DNA of 64,000 nucleotides from Clostridium putrefaciens (GCF_900461105.1 NZ_UFWZ01000001.1:1674001-1738000); one strand, 5' to 3'. Positions 1 to 9,210 are shown, counted from the first letter of the stretch. The notes: generated by a model from the letters alone, not told the origin. Numbers and translations: made by a program.

Positions 1-2
1 CT

Positions 3-281
3 ATTTCAACAGTATCTTTTGGGTTTGCTTCAGGTGGATCTGAATTTTTACCTACCTGCAAAAAAAACAGTGGGGACGATACAACCAATTTCCCTTTTGG
101 AGGTGGTTCAGGGGCTGGAGTATCCATTAAACCTGTGGCATTCTTAGTTTTAAGAGATGATTGCTTAAGGTTACTATCCGTAGATCAAGATAATACCTAT
201 GATAAGATAGTAGATACTGTTCCGCAGGTAATAGACATGATGAAAGACTTATTAAATAACAAAAAGTGTCAAGAAAAATAA
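3..281 (+). CDS. ytfJ: GerW/YtfJ-family sporulation protein, C-terminal part
   Basis: Open frame entering from the left edge, so only the last 92 residues are seen. It carries the glycine-rich GFASGGSEFLP stretch and a GGGSGAGVSIKP motif followed by the hydrophobic VAFLVL strand, which I recognise from the GerW/YtfJ family. In Bacillus this protein is made in the forespore and is needed for normal germination. Its position next to scpB/scpA, with the two converging, fits the usual clostridial order. The start lies outside the window. The last residues (NNKKCQEK) are lysine-rich and not part of the conserved core. Confidence 0.85.
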   Translation: MSTVSFGFASGGSEFLPTCKKNSGDDTTNFPFGGGSGAGVSIKPVAFLVLRDDCLRLLSVDQDNTYDKIVDTVPQVIDMMKDLLNNKKCQEK

Positions 282-320
282 AAAGATCTTCTACGCTTGT
301 GGTCAGTGATGTGAGTTATA

Positions 321-353
321 TAAGTTAGGGAAGATTTGTACTTCCCTAACTTA
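321..353. terminator. Stem-loop between converging gerW and scpB
   Basis: A perfect 13-bp inverted repeat (left arm TAAGTTAGGGAAG) encloses a 7-nt loop between two converging genes. Neither side has an immediate T-run, although a stretch of seven T begins about 12 nt downstream on the plus strand. The position suggests a shared bidirectional terminator; the missing U-tract keeps confidence moderate. Confidence 0.55.
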
Positions 354-378
354 ACATTACACTTATTTTTTTATATAA

Positions 379-963
379 TTATATTTCTTCTGTAATTGCT
401 ACCTCATCTAAAAATGACTCTAGTGATGGCAACTCTTTAAGTGTCTCTATATTAAATTGTTTCAAGAATTCAACAGTAGTACCATAAAGTATTGGTCTTC
501 CTGGAACATTTAAACGTCCATTTTCTTTTATTAAATTTCTTTCTAATAACTTTTGTATAGCACTATCACTTTTAACACCTCTTATCTCATCTACATTAAT
601 CCTTGTTATAGGCTGTTTATATGCAATTATAGCAAGACTTTCAAGTGCTGCTTGAGATAGAGACTGACGTGAACTTCCCTTTAATATTTTTTGGATATAT
701 TCACTATTTTCAGGTTTTGTAACAAGTTGATATCTACCATCTATATGTATTAGTCTTATACCTCTTTTATCCTCTTCATAATCCTTTATCATAAAATCTA
801 AAAGTTCTTTTGTGTATTCATTACTACATTCAATAATATTTGATATATATCTTAAATCTATAGGTTCCCCGCTAACAAATAGCAATGATTCTATTACTGA
901 AGTATATAATATATTTTTTGATGTTTGTTCAAATTCTATTTGATTTAAATCTTTATTATGCAT
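379..963 (-). CDS. scpB: Segregation and condensation protein B
   Basis: ScpB is the winged-helix dimer that, with ScpA, forms the kleisin complex of SMC and compacts and segregates the chromosome. The 194-residue length is typical. The N-terminal LLFVSGEPIDL, the central QAALESLAIIAYKQPITR helix and the late GRPILYGTT segment are family signatures. The start codon overlaps the last 8 nt of scpA, so translation is probably coupled. It is the last gene of a two-gene unit and ends opposite gerW. Confidence 0.96.
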   Translation of the reverse strand: MHNKDLNQIEFEQTSKNILYTSVIESLLFVSGEPIDLRYISNIIECSNEYTKELLDFMIKDYEEDKRGIRLIHIDGRYQLVTKPENSEYIQKILKGSSRQSLSQAALESLAIIAYKQPITRINVDEIRGVKSDSAIQKLLERNLIKENGRLNVPGRPILYGTTVEFLKQFNIETLKELPSLESFLDEVAITEEI

Positions 964-1702
964 TTAATATAATCCTCTCTATGTAAATTTCAGAAAAACT
1001 ATCCCCTTGAGTAACATTTATGGATCTTTCTTTTATTAATTCAAGTAATGCTAAAAATGTAACAACAACTTCTAGTTTAGAGTTACAAGAAAGTATTACC
1101 TCATAAAATGTTATGTTATTATTTTTATATAAAATATCTTGTATATGCCGTATCTTATCTTCTACCTTATATTTATCTAAAGGTATCTTTGTTTCTATAA
1201 TATTACTAGTATTCTTTTTGTTTTTGTAATTTACTATTAAGTTATTATATACATTATATAAATTAAGCATAGTAACATCTTTTAAAAGTTCTTCATTGGT
1301 TTTAGGTATTTTTTCTCCAATTACTTCTGGCATTTTAGCATACATTTCCCCTGTATCACCTTTTAGCTTTCTAAAGTACATTGAGGCCTTCTTAAATTTC
1401 TTATACTCTATTAGTTTTTGTAATAGATCCTCTTTGTATCCTTCTTCATCCTCATCCTCTTCTTTTTTTATCTTTGGAAGAAGCATCCTTGATTTAAATT
1501 CTATAAGTGTGGCAGCCATAACTATAAACTCTGACGTTATCTCAAGATCTAATTCTTTCATTTCTTTAATATACTCTATATATTGATTAGTAATTTCATA
1601 TATCTTTACATTGTAAATATCCATCTTATTCTTTTTAATCAGGTGTAATAACAAATCAAAGGGACCTTCAAAATTTGATATTTTAATATTTAAACCATCC
1701 AT
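956..1702 (-). CDS. scpA: Segregation and condensation protein A
   Basis: ScpA is the kleisin subunit that bridges the heads of SMC and binds ScpB. The N-terminal FEGPFDLLLHLIKK motif and the following MDIYNVKIYEIT are diagnostic. The acidic linker EEDEDEE (around residue 90) and the C-terminal winged-helix VVVTFLALLELIKE complete the fold. I chose the ATG at 1702, which has AGAGG 8 nt upstream; an in-frame GTG three codons earlier lies within the ribosome binding region. It overlaps scpB by 8 nt. Confidence 0.95.
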   Translation of the reverse strand: MDGLNIKISNFEGPFDLLLHLIKKNKMDIYNVKIYEITNQYIEYIKEMKELDLEITSEFIVMAATLIEFKSRMLLPKIKKEEDEDEEGYKEDLLQKLIEYKKFKKASMYFRKLKGDTGEMYAKMPEVIGEKIPKTNEELLKDVTMLNLYNVYNNLIVNYKNKKNTSNIIETKIPLDKYKVEDKIRHIQDILYKNNNITFYEVILSCNSKLEVVVTFLALLELIKERSINVTQGDSFSEIYIERIILNA

Positions 1703-1789
1703 AAAACCCACCTCTTATAATTTCTCTCTAGTAGTACTTATTAATTATATTATAGCCTTTCCATATTGTCATCTTTATATCTTAAATGC

Positions 1790-1835
1790 AAAAAAAGAGT
1801 TTCTAAAAATATAAGTATATATATTTTAAAAACTC
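1790..1835 (-). terminator. Terminator after the D,D-carboxypeptidase gene
   Basis: Read on the minus strand, GAGTTTTTAAAA pairs with TTTTTAGAAACTC (one G-U pair) and is followed by seven T. This is a normal intrinsic terminator between dacF and scpA. It implies that scpA has its own promoter in the remaining gap of about 90 nt, where I could not pick one out confidently. Confidence 0.75.
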
Positions 1836-1923
1836 ATTTTTATATATTAAATTTAAATATGTTTAGGTGAATAAATCTATTTTTGTATTTAGTTAATTCA
1901 AAGGGATAGTATTATTACTTTTT

Positions 1924-3108
1924 TTAAATTGCCCCTTCAAATATATTCTTCAAGTTATACTTTATATTATCTATCAATGTGGATTTTTTAATCTCTCTGT
2001 CTGTATATATCTCAACTTCACCTAAAAGAGTTTCTCCTTCATAATATTTGCAGTGACCTATTACATCATCTTTATTATAACTTTTTTTATCTTTATCCAT
2101 TATCAATTCTTTTGTTGTTTCAACCTTTTGACCCTTTTCTACTATAATATTTAAATCTTCTTTAGCCTTTGCTATAAAGTATCTTTCTCCACTTTTATCT
2201 AGCACTATTTTATCAACTTCTGAATCTTTTTCTACAATGCTTTTTCTCTCAAATTTAGAAAAACCATAATTCATAAGCATGCTAGCATCTTTATTTCTTA
2301 TTTTATAGGTAGGGGATCCCATTATAACAGCTAATACTCTTACTCCATCTTTAGATGCAGTTGAAGATATGCAGTACTTAGCTTCCTCTGTATATCCAGT
2401 TTTTAGTCCATCACAGCCATCAAAAAACCTTACTAATTTATTATGATTTACAAGTTCTATAGGTGACTTTCTTCCTTCAGATATGGTCTCCATATATGTA
2501 CCCGTATATTTTAATATGTCAGAATGCTTTAAAAGTTCCCTTGACATTATTGATATATCATATGCGGTACTCAAATGACCTTGTTCCGGAAGTCCAGTAC
2601 AGTTTTTAAATGTAGTGTCCATCATTCCAAGGCTAGAGGCTCTTTCATTCATCATATTAACAAAAGCATCCTCTGTACCTCCTAGAAACTCGCCCATAGC
2701 CACTGCTGCATCATTTCCTGAGGCTATAGCTATACCCTTTATTATTTCTTCTACTGTTCTTACCTCTCCTGTATCTAATAGCATAGTGCTACCACCCATT
2801 TTTTTTGCAGTTTCACTTATTGTAACCTTGTCTTGAAATGTAATATTGCCTTTATCTACTTCCTCCATAGCTATAAGCATTGTCATTATCTTAGTAACAG
2901 AAGCTGGTGCAAACTTTTCTTTAGAGTTCTTTTCAAAAATAATCTTTCCTGTACTCACCTCCATTAATAATCCGGATTTAGCTTCTATATTCAATCCCTC
3001 TGATTTTATATCTTTTTTTAACTCCTTTTCCTCTGCGAAAACATTTACCATAAGCAAATTAAGTATTAAAATTAAGCTTGAAAATATCTTGATTTTCTTC
3101 ATTTTCAT
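1924..3108 (-). CDS. dacF: D-alanyl-D-alanine carboxypeptidase (low-molecular-weight PBP)
   Basis: Exported serine carboxypeptidase that removes the terminal D-Ala of peptidoglycan stem peptides. An N-terminal signal peptide (hydrophobic residues 7-24, AEE after the likely cleavage) precedes the S11 peptidase domain. The three active-site motifs are intact: SVTK at 70-73, SGN at 130-132 and KTG at 236-238. A PBP5-type C-terminal beta domain follows from about residue 285, and the last 25 residues could form an amphipathic membrane anchor. The start has GGAGG 7 nt upstream. The symbol follows DacF homologues in spore formers; a vegetative DacA/DacB role is equally possible. Confidence 0.88.
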   Translation of the reverse strand: MKMKKIKIFSSLILILNLLMVNVFAEEKELKKDIKSEGLNIEAKSGLLMEVSTGKIIFEKNSKEKFAPASVTKIMTMLIAMEEVDKGNITFQDKVTISETAKKMGGSTMLLDTGEVRTVEEIIKGIAIASGNDAAVAMGEFLGGTEDAFVNMMNERASSLGMMDTTFKNCTGLPEQGHLSTAYDISIMSRELLKHSDILKYTGTYMETISEGRKSPIELVNHNKLVRFFDGCDGLKTGYTEEAKYCISSTASKDGVRVLAVIMGSPTYKIRNKDASMLMNYGFSKFERKSIVEKDSEVDKIVLDKSGERYFIAKAKEDLNIIVEKGQKVETTKELIMDKDKKSYNKDDVIGHCKYYEGETLLGEVEIYTDREIKKSTLIDNIKYNLKNIFEGAI

Positions 3109-3184
3109 AGTAATTCCTCCTTCCTTTAAACTTATTTTTTCCTAAATTCAAATTATTATCACTATAAATGAAATTATTTTTTAA

Positions 3185-3217
3185 AAAATAAAAAAACAGC
3201 TATTTAACAGCTGTTTT
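3185..3217 (-). terminator. Terminator after the xerD-like gene
   Basis: The arms AAAACAGCT and AGCTGTTTT form a 9-bp stem with a 7-nt loop; on the minus strand the stem runs directly into TTTTTTTATTTTTT. This separates the recombinase gene from dacF. Confidence 0.85.
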
Positions 3218-3247
3218 TCAATATGTTACTTATTTAATTTTAATCAT

Positions 3248-4126
3248 TTAGGCCCTTGGATGAGACTTTTTGTATACTTCTATTAATTTATTCTTTTTGG
3301 TTATAGAATAATAAATTTCTGTAGTTGATATGTCAACGTGACCTAAAAGTTCCTGTACTGATTTAATATCTGCACCATTTTGTAAAAGGTGAACCGCAAA
3401 GGAGTGCCTAAATGTATATAAATTTATATCTTTATCAATGCCTGCTTCTTTAGCATAAGATTTAACTATTTTCCAAAATCCTTGACGACTCATTTTATTT
3501 CCTCTTGAATTTAAGAATAATAATAAACTTTCTGAATTACTTATAGTTTTTCTTAAATCTAAATATTCTCTCACATACCTTATAGCTACGCTTCCTAAAG
3601 GTATTATTCTTTCCTTTTCTTTTGATCCTTTGCATACCATGTACTCCATGTTTAGGTTTACATCAAAAATTCTTAAATTTAGTAGTTCCGTAACCTTGAT
3701 ACCTGTTGCATACATTAATTCTAGCATAGCTCTATCTCTTACCCCTTTATATGTCCCTATATCGGGTAAGTTTAATAATACATCTATTTCTTCTATTGTA
3801 AGTATTTCTGGAAGATCTCTTTTTATTTTAGGTAGTTCATAATTTATCATTGGAGATTCTATTATTAAATGTTTTTGTAACAAAAATTTATAAAAGTTTC
3901 TAAGAGTAACTAAATTTCTATTTATCGAGGAATTAGCTATTCCCTCTTTTATAAGTTGTTGGACATAAGACATAATTAAAATTTCATCAACTTCATTGAA
4001 TTGTTCTTCCCTATCATTTAAAAATGAAAAAAACTTTTCTAAATCGTTACTATAAGCTTCTATAGTGTTTTTAGATAAACTTTTACTTTTTATAAATCTT
4101 ATATACTTCTCCATGTATTCATACAT
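3248..4126 (-). CDS. xerD: XerD-like tyrosine recombinase with altered catalytic residues
   Basis: Tyrosine recombinase of XerC/D size (292 residues from the ATG at 4126, which has AGGTGA 6 nt upstream; a GTG three codons earlier is an alternative). It has the N-terminal SAM-like DNA-binding domain and a C-terminal catalytic domain. XerD normally resolves chromosome dimers at dif. Seen here: the nucleophile tyrosine (about residue 272 in TTEIYYS), LLGH (H263) and R240 of FRHSF are present. The first catalytic Arg in the usual GLRVSEL motif is Lys (GIKVTEL, K144), and the His of the usual HxxRH is Tyr (YTFRH, Y237). The setting between spoIIM and dacF is the standard clostridial place for xerD. 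Activity may be reduced or changed. Confidence 0.85.
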   Translation of the reverse strand: MYEYMEKYIRFIKSKSLSKNTIEAYSNDLEKFFSFLNDREEQFNEVDEILIMSYVQQLIKEGIANSSINRNLVTLRNFYKFLLQKHLIIESPMINYELPKIKRDLPEILTIEEIDVLLNLPDIGTYKGVRDRAMLELMYATGIKVTELLNLRIFDVNLNMEYMVCKGSKEKERIIPLGSVAIRYVREYLDLRKTISNSESLLLFLNSRGNKMSRQGFWKIVKSYAKEAGIDKDINLYTFRHSFAVHLLQNGADIKSVQELLGHVDISTTEIYYSITKKNKLIEVYKKSHPRA

Positions 4127-4212
4127 AATTTTCACCTATAATCCTTAATATATACTATATATATTAACACATTTAAGCAAAGTTAAAAAGTTTTCTGTAT
4201 TATAGTCATATA

Positions 4213-4839
4213 CTATTGTAATAAATATTTTAATATTGAAGGAGTAACATAGCTTTCCATTAATATACCTAGACTTACTATAAGTATTATAGTAGCTATA
4301 CTTACTATGATATTTTTATTTTCGCTAATAGCATAGCTCCTTTTACCAAATAAATTGTTTTTTATCTTATCTAAAGAGGTTCTCATAGATATTACAGATG
4401 CTCCCATTATACAAGGGATATATATTATATTTTGTGGCATAACTCCAATTAAAGCTAATGCTAAGCCTTTCCCACCTAACATATCTATGGTAAATGATAT
4501 TGTAAATCCTATAGTAAATCCTTTGATTAAATTAATTAAAAGTATCAAAGGTAATCCAACAAAAGTTATTCCTAAAAAGAATATAAGAAAAATAACAGAT
4601 ATATTATTTTTTATTGCTTCAAAAAATATACCTTTATTATTTATTTCTTTTGAAGTAAGGATTTCAATAAATGAATTAAAGTAATTTGATAAATCTAATT
4701 TATCTACCTCTGACATATATTTCATTGAATATATTCCGAGTACTATGCCTGTACACAAAAATAGCAAGCTTACGATATAAAGCCAAAAGTTGTTTTGAAT
4801 ATGCTGAGTAATAGCATTAACATAATTATTATCTCTCAT
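4213..4839 (-). CDS. spoIIM: Stage II sporulation protein M
   Basis: Integral membrane protein of the SpoIID-SpoIIM-SpoIIP machine that thins septal peptidoglycan and drives the mother-cell membrane around the forespore during engulfment. The 208 residues contain an N-terminal hydrophobic segment at about 19-37, two central ones (ISVIFLIFFLGITFVGLPLI and the following GFTIGFTISF region), one near 130-150, and a C-terminal one at about 178-195, the expected multi-span pattern. GGGAGG lies 9 nt before the ATG. Its place directly before xerD and after spo0A matches other clostridia. Confidence 0.93.
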   Translation of the reverse strand: MRDNNYVNAITQHIQNNFWLYIVSLLFLCTGIVLGIYSMKYMSEVDKLDLSNYFNSFIEILTSKEINNKGIFFEAIKNNISVIFLIFFLGITFVGLPLILLINLIKGFTIGFTISFTIDMLGGKGLALALIGVMPQNIIYIPCIMGASVISMRTSLDKIKNNLFGKRSYAISENKNIIVSIATIILIVSLGILMESYVTPSILKYLLQ

Positions 4840-4943
4840 TACTTTTTCCTCCCTAAATCTTTTTTATTATCATATGTCTTAGATATATATATGTCTATTA
4901 TATAGTTCGTATTCTTATAATTTTTATGTTAACCTTTCACAAC

Positions 4944-4983
4944 AAAAAACCTCCAATATCTTTTTTGAAAAATATTGAAGGTT
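4944..4983 (-). terminator. Terminator after spo0A
   Basis: On the minus strand AACCTTCAATAT pairs with ATATTGGAGGTT over 12 bp and is followed by a T6 run. It lies about 95 nt after the spo0A stop and isolates spo0A from spoIIM. Confidence 0.88.
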
Positions 4984-5077
4984 AATATTCTAAATTTAAA
5001 ATATTTATTGGAATAGTTTTATATCTATTGGTATATAAATATAAGTCCAAGTTTTCTTACACCGTAGTATCCCTAAT

Positions 5078-5890
5078 TTATACTACTCTATTTTGAAGTC
5101 TTAACTTGTCTGCTACCATAGCAATAAATTCAGAATTTGTAGGTTTTCCTTTCTGGTTGTGTACAGTATATCCAAAAATTTTATTTATAGTTTCTATCTC
5201 TCCTCTTCCCCATGCTACTTCAATAGCATGTCTTATCGCTCTTTCTACTCTACTTGGAGTGGTATTATATTTTTTTGCAATAGAAGGGTAAAGTTCTTTT
5301 GTTACTGCTGATAAAAGCTCCATATCGTTTACTACCATACTTATAGCGTCTCTTAGATACATATATCCTTTTATATGTGCTGGCACTCCTATCTCATGAA
5401 TTATGTTAGTAATTTCACCTTCTAAATCCATAGGTTGTTTTTTTAATGGTCTTAGTTCTACACTATCTGACATTGAAACAACAGTTTTCTTTGTATCTGT
5501 AGCTAATGTATTATTAAACATTTGTCTTATTCTCTTTATGAAAACATCCATATCGAAGGGTTTTACTACATAATAATCCGCGCCTAAACTTATAGCTCTT
5601 TGTGTTATCTTGTCTTGTCCTACTGCTGATAATACTATTACTCTTGGCATAGGATCTATATTCATAACATTTAATCTTTCTAGAACACCTAGCCCATCTA
5701 AATGGGGCATTATAATATCTAAAACCACTAAATCAGGTTTTCTTTCCTCTATTAACTTTAATGCTTCTAACCCATCCTTTGCAATACCTGATACTATAAT
5801 ATCTTTTTGATTAAGTAAATAATCATTTAAGATATTGCAAAACTCTTTATTATCATCCGCAATTAGAACTGAAATTTTTGATTCTTCCAT
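5078..5890 (-). CDS. spo0A: Sporulation transcription factor Spo0A
   Basis: Master response regulator for entry into sporulation; when phosphorylated it binds TGTCGAA boxes. Receiver domain at residues 5-125 with the acidic pair D12-D13, phospho-acceptor D58 (VVLDII) and K110 (VVKPFD). The C-terminal DNA-binding domain begins near 150 and contains the recognition region [19 protein letters not shown]. Length (270) matches the family. GGAGG lies upstream of the ATG. The gene is monocistronic: its own promoter region (5939-5966) and a strong terminator flank it. In clostridia it is phosphorylated directly by orphan histidine kinases, none of which is in this window. Confidence 0.98.
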   Translation of the reverse strand: MEESKISVLIADDNKEFCNILNDYLLNQKDIIVSGIAKDGLEALKLIEERKPDLVVLDIIMPHLDGLGVLERLNVMNIDPMPRVIVLSAVGQDKITQRAISLGADYYVVKPFDMDVFIKRIRQMFNNTLATDTKKTVVSMSDSVELRPLKKQPMDLEGEITNIIHEIGVPAHIKGYMYLRDAISMVVNDMELLSAVTKELYPSIAKKYNTTPSRVERAIRHAIEVAWGRGEIETINKIFGYTVHNQKGKPTNSEFIAMVADKLRLQNRVV

Positions 5891-5938
5891 TTTGATTTTT
5901 CCTCCTTTAATACTTTATTCCAAATCTTAACAATTACT

Positions 5939-5966
5939 ATTTCGACAAAACTAATGCTTTTCCTTC
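5939..5966 (-). promoter_or_regulatory. Sigma-H-like promoter overlapping a 0A box, before spo0A
   Basis: On the minus strand GAAGGAAAA, an 11-nt spacer and GTCGAAAT follow the sigma-H pattern (RNAGGAWWW, N11-12, RNNGAAT) with one mismatch. TTTTGTCGAAA, containing the exact 0A box TGTCGAA (5941-5947), overlaps the -10 element. The ATG is about 50 nt downstream. This suggests sigma-H-driven transcription with Spo0A autoregulation at the same spot; repression is as likely as activation given the overlap. Confidence 0.62.
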
Positions 5967-5991
5967 TTTAAATAAAGAATTTATGTTATTT

Positions 5992-6039
5992 AAATGGAAA
6001 ACACTAAGAAGTTTTAAATCTCTTTAGCATTTTCCATTT
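5992..6039. repeat. Long inverted repeat between spoIVB and spo0A
   Basis: AAATGGAAAACACTAA and TTAGCATTTTCCATTT form a 16-bp stem with two non-Watson-Crick (A-C or G-U, depending on strand) positions and a 16-nt loop. On the minus strand both are G-U pairs, so the RNA form exists in the spoIVB-to-spo0A direction. No clean T-run follows, so this is a weak terminator or a structured 3 prime end of the spoIVB message. Confidence 0.5.
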
Positions 6040-6100
6040 TATTTATATATATGATTATAACCTCTAAATTATATATATAATTTATAATAAATTGTTTTTA

Positions 6101-7315
6101 CTAGTCTATTATACCAGAATCTTTCAACATCCACTCTATATATATCCCATATCCAGTATCTGGTTTATTTATTAATACATGTGTTACAGCTCCAACTAGT
6201 TTATTATTTTGAATTATAGGACTTCCACTCATACCTTGAACTATTCCTCCAGTTTTCTCTAAAAGGTCTTTGTCTGTGACTTTTATTACCATACTCTTGG
6301 GTCCCGGTTTATCTTGATATAGTAGTTTTTCTATTTGTATTTTATACCTTTTAGGTCCTGAATCATCTATTGTTGTTATTATCTCAGCAGGCCCTTCTTT
6401 TAATTCTTCTCTTGAGCCTATCTTTAGTGGTTTATTAAAATTTAAATCTTTTATATTATCTGAAGCTTCTCCAAAGATTCCACACTCAGTATTATTTATT
6501 ATATTTCCTAAGGGTACTGTTTCTTCTACAAAGTTTCCTTTAAGCTCACCAGGACTTCCTTTTTCTCCTCTTTTTACACTTACAATTGCTGCTTTTATAA
6601 TTTCACCATTTTTTATAGTCATTATATTACCTGTATCTTCATCAGTTACAGGATGACCTAATGCAGCAAACTTTTTAGTATTAGCATCATAAAAAGTTAA
6701 TGTACCTACCCCAGAGGTTGAATCTCTTATCCATAACCCTATTTTATATTTTCCATTTTTACTTTTCACAGGCATAATGCTTTTTTCTATAACATTCCCC
6801 TTTCTACTAATAGTAATCAAAATTTCTTTTCCCTCACATTGATTTATTAATTTCATCATATCTTCTGCAGTATTTATTTCAACATTGTTTATTTTTAATA
6901 TATTATCTCCAATTTCTATTCCATCCTTTTCAGATATGCTAGATATGTTTTTTGATTCTTTTTCTATTTGTGAGTATGCAACTACTAATACTCCATTTGT
7001 ATTAAGTTTTATTCCAAGGCCATTTCCGCCAGGATAAAGTTCTATTTCTGAAATGCTTTTTGGACTAGCTTTTCCACTAGTTTTTACAGTAGTTTCAGTT
7101 TTTAAAGTATTACTATCTTTAATAAATGTAGGATAAGCTTTTAAAGTGTTTTTATTTATGTCACTTTTTTGTAATACTTGTTTTATATTTATGCTTTGAC
7201 TTTCTTTTACTAATATTAAATTTGGTATTTCATTAAAGCTAAAAATAATATTAGAAAAAAGAATAAATATAGGAGTTAAAATAAAGCATAACTTATTAGA
7301 TATATTTTTTCTCAT
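6101..7315 (-). CDS. spoIVB: SpoIVB serine peptidase, stage IV sporulation
   Basis: Forespore-made S55-family protease secreted into the space between the forespore membranes; in Bacillus it signals pro-sigma-K processing and cleaves SpoIIQ. An N-terminal membrane segment (about 8-27) is followed by a PDZ domain (about 95-180) and the peptidase domain. H221 (ALGHPV), D350 and S365 (GMSGSPI) match the catalytic triad. Length 404 is close to the 425 of Bacillus. GGAGGAG precedes the ATG. As in other genomes it sits between recN and spo0A. Many clostridia lack a SpoIVFB/SpoIIIC-type checkpoint, so its target here is unknown. Confidence 0.95.
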   Translation of the reverse strand: MRKNISNKLCFILTPIFILFSNIIFSFNEIPNLILVKESQSINIKQVLQKSDINKNTLKAYPTFIKDSNTLKTETTVKTSGKASPKSISEIELYPGGNGLGIKLNTNGVLVVAYSQIEKESKNISSISEKDGIEIGDNILKINNVEINTAEDMMKLINQCEGKEILITISRKGNVIEKSIMPVKSKNGKYKIGLWIRDSTSGVGTLTFYDANTKKFAALGHPVTDEDTGNIMTIKNGEIIKAAIVSVKRGEKGSPGELKGNFVEETVPLGNIINNTECGIFGEASDNIKDLNFNKPLKIGSREELKEGPAEIITTIDDSGPKRYKIQIEKLLYQDKPGPKSMVIKVTDKDLLEKTGGIVQGMSGSPIIQNNKLVGAVTHVLINKPDTGYGIYIEWMLKDSGIID

Positions 7316-7435
7316 GCCTTCTCCTCCTCTTTTTATTTCACTAGTTTTAAATTCCCCTTTTTCTTATACTAATATCCTGTAATAATAATGTTATAAGAGT
7401 AAATATATATTTTAAAACTCTATTTATTGATAAAC

Positions 7436-7478
7436 TTCAAAAAAATAAAACTATAAAATTAATTTATAGTTTTATTTT
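7436..7478 (-). terminator. Terminator after recN
   Basis: The 16-bp arms AAAATAAAACTATAAA and TTTATAGTTTTATTTT enclose a 5-nt loop and are followed on the minus strand by several T. AT-only pairing makes it weak in energy, but the position is right. It closes the long folD-to-recN gene string. Confidence 0.65.
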
Positions 7479-7518
7479 GTGATTATATCTATTAAGTATG
7501 TATTAAATTTATTATATT

Positions 7519-9210
7519 TTATGATAGTGTCTCCTTTGATTTATCTGCTAAATTAATTATTTCTTTTGAGTTTTTTAAAGTAACTTCTGTAACTTTGAGT
7601 CCGCCTATCATTTTTGCTACTTCTATTTCTTTTTCTTTCATGGTAAGACTAATAAGTTTCGTATAAGTTTTATTGTTATTTATAGTTTTATATACTAAAA
7701 AGTGATTATCTGACATGCTGGCTATTTGAGGGAGATGCGTTATACAAAAAACTTGATGTTCTTTAGATATTAAATACATCTTTTCTGCTACCCTTTGAGC
7801 AATTCTACCGCTTATCCCAGTATCAATTTCATCAAAGATAACTGTTGGGATTTTATCGTTATCTACAAATATAGTCTTTAAAGCCAACATTATTCTTGAA
7901 AGTTCTCCACCTGAAATTATCTTTTCTAAAGGCTTTAAAGGTTCTCCTGGATTAGTAGATATTAAAAATTGGACTTTGTCTTTACCATCAATATTAAACA
8001 CATCTATATATTCAATAGATATATCGAAATTACTTTTTTCAAGACCAATATAATCTAATTCTACTTTAATCTTGCTTTTTAGTATCTTAGCTGTCTTTTT
8101 TCTTAACTCATGTATTATAGTTGCCTTTTCTTCTAATATATTCATTAAATTTTGTTTTTTTACTTCAAGTTTTTTTAATATCTCTTCACTATTTGTGATC
8201 TCTTCAAATTGATTTTTAATATTATCTCTATATTTAAGAATTTCATATATAGTTTTCCCATATTTCTTTTTATAATCCGCTATTTTGTATAATCTAGAGT
8301 TTATCTTTTCAAGTTCATTATCATCATATATAATATCTTCTTTTATTACTCTAAGCTCTAGTATTATATCTTCCATAGAAAAGCTTATATTTTTAAGTTG
8401 ATCTGCTAAGTTGTTTATCTTTTCTGAATGTTTTTCTATGTTTCTTAACTCTTTAAGTGCTGAATTTATTAAATCCTTTGTAGATGTAAAGTTTTCATCA
8501 CTATCATTTAATACTCCATACGCAATATTAATACTCTTACTTATCTTTTCTGCGTTAGATAATATATTGAATCTTTCCTCTAAGTTTCTCTCTTCATCTG
8601 GATCTAAATTTGCAGAATCAATATCATTTATTTGGTATTCTAAGTAATTAATTAACTTTTCTCTATCTTCTTTTCCTTTTATATCTTCAATCTTTTTAAT
8701 TATATCATTTAATTCTTTATAGCTTTTTTCATAATCTTTTTTCTTTATATCAAAATCTTTATCAGAAAAGTCATCTAAATAATTTATATGATTGCTAGCA
8801 TCTAGAAGATTTTGATTTTCATGTTGACCATGAATATCAATAAGAGTGCTTGATATACTTTTTAGTGAGGAAAGGATTACAGATTTACCATTAACCTTTA
8901 CTATACTCTTTCCATTTTGAAAACTTTCTCTACTTATAATTATAATATCATCATACTCTATTTCTAACTCTTGTAATAATAGTAGTGTCTTTGGATTTTT
9001 TAATAAAAAAATAGCCTCTACATAAGTCTTTTGTTCTCCACTTCTTATTAATTCCTTATTAAATTTACTGCCAAGAACATAGTTAATGGCATCAATAATT
9101 ATAGATTTACCTGCTCCTGTTTCTCCAGAGAGCACATTAAATCCACCTTTAAATGATATGCTTAGCTTTTCAATTAATGCAAAATTATATATATTTAGTT
9201 GAAGAAGCAT
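7519..9210 (-). CDS. recN: DNA repair protein RecN
   Basis: SMC-like ATPase recruited early to double-strand breaks in the RecA pathway. Walker A GETGAGKSI is at about residues 29-37, followed by a long coiled-coil region (about 150-360), then the ABC signature SGGELSRIM and Walker B VIFDEIDTGISG near the C-terminus. The 563-residue length is normal. ATG with AAGGTGG upstream, 40 nt after the argR stop. The argR-recN adjacency is conserved from Bacillus to clostridia. Confidence 0.96.
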   Translation of the reverse strand: MLLQLNIYNFALIEKLSISFKGGFNVLSGETGAGKSIIIDAINYVLGSKFNKELIRSGEQKTYVEAIFLLKNPKTLLLLQELEIEYDDIIIISRESFQNGKSIVKVNGKSVILSSLKSISSTLIDIHGQHENQNLLDASNHINYLDDFSDKDFDIKKKDYEKSYKELNDIIKKIEDIKGKEDREKLINYLEYQINDIDSANLDPDEERNLEERFNILSNAEKISKSINIAYGVLNDSDENFTSTKDLINSALKELRNIEKHSEKINNLADQLKNISFSMEDIILELRVIKEDIIYDDNELEKINSRLYKIADYKKKYGKTIYEILKYRDNIKNQFEEITNSEEILKKLEVKKQNLMNILEEKATIIHELRKKTAKILKSKIKVELDYIGLEKSNFDISIEYIDVFNIDGKDKVQFLISTNPGEPLKPLEKIISGGELSRIMLALKTIFVDNDKIPTVIFDEIDTGISGRIAQRVAEKMYLISKEHQVFCITHLPQIASMSDNHFLVYKTINNNKTYTKLISLTMKEKEIEVAKMIGGLKVTEVTLKNSKEIINLADKSKETLS

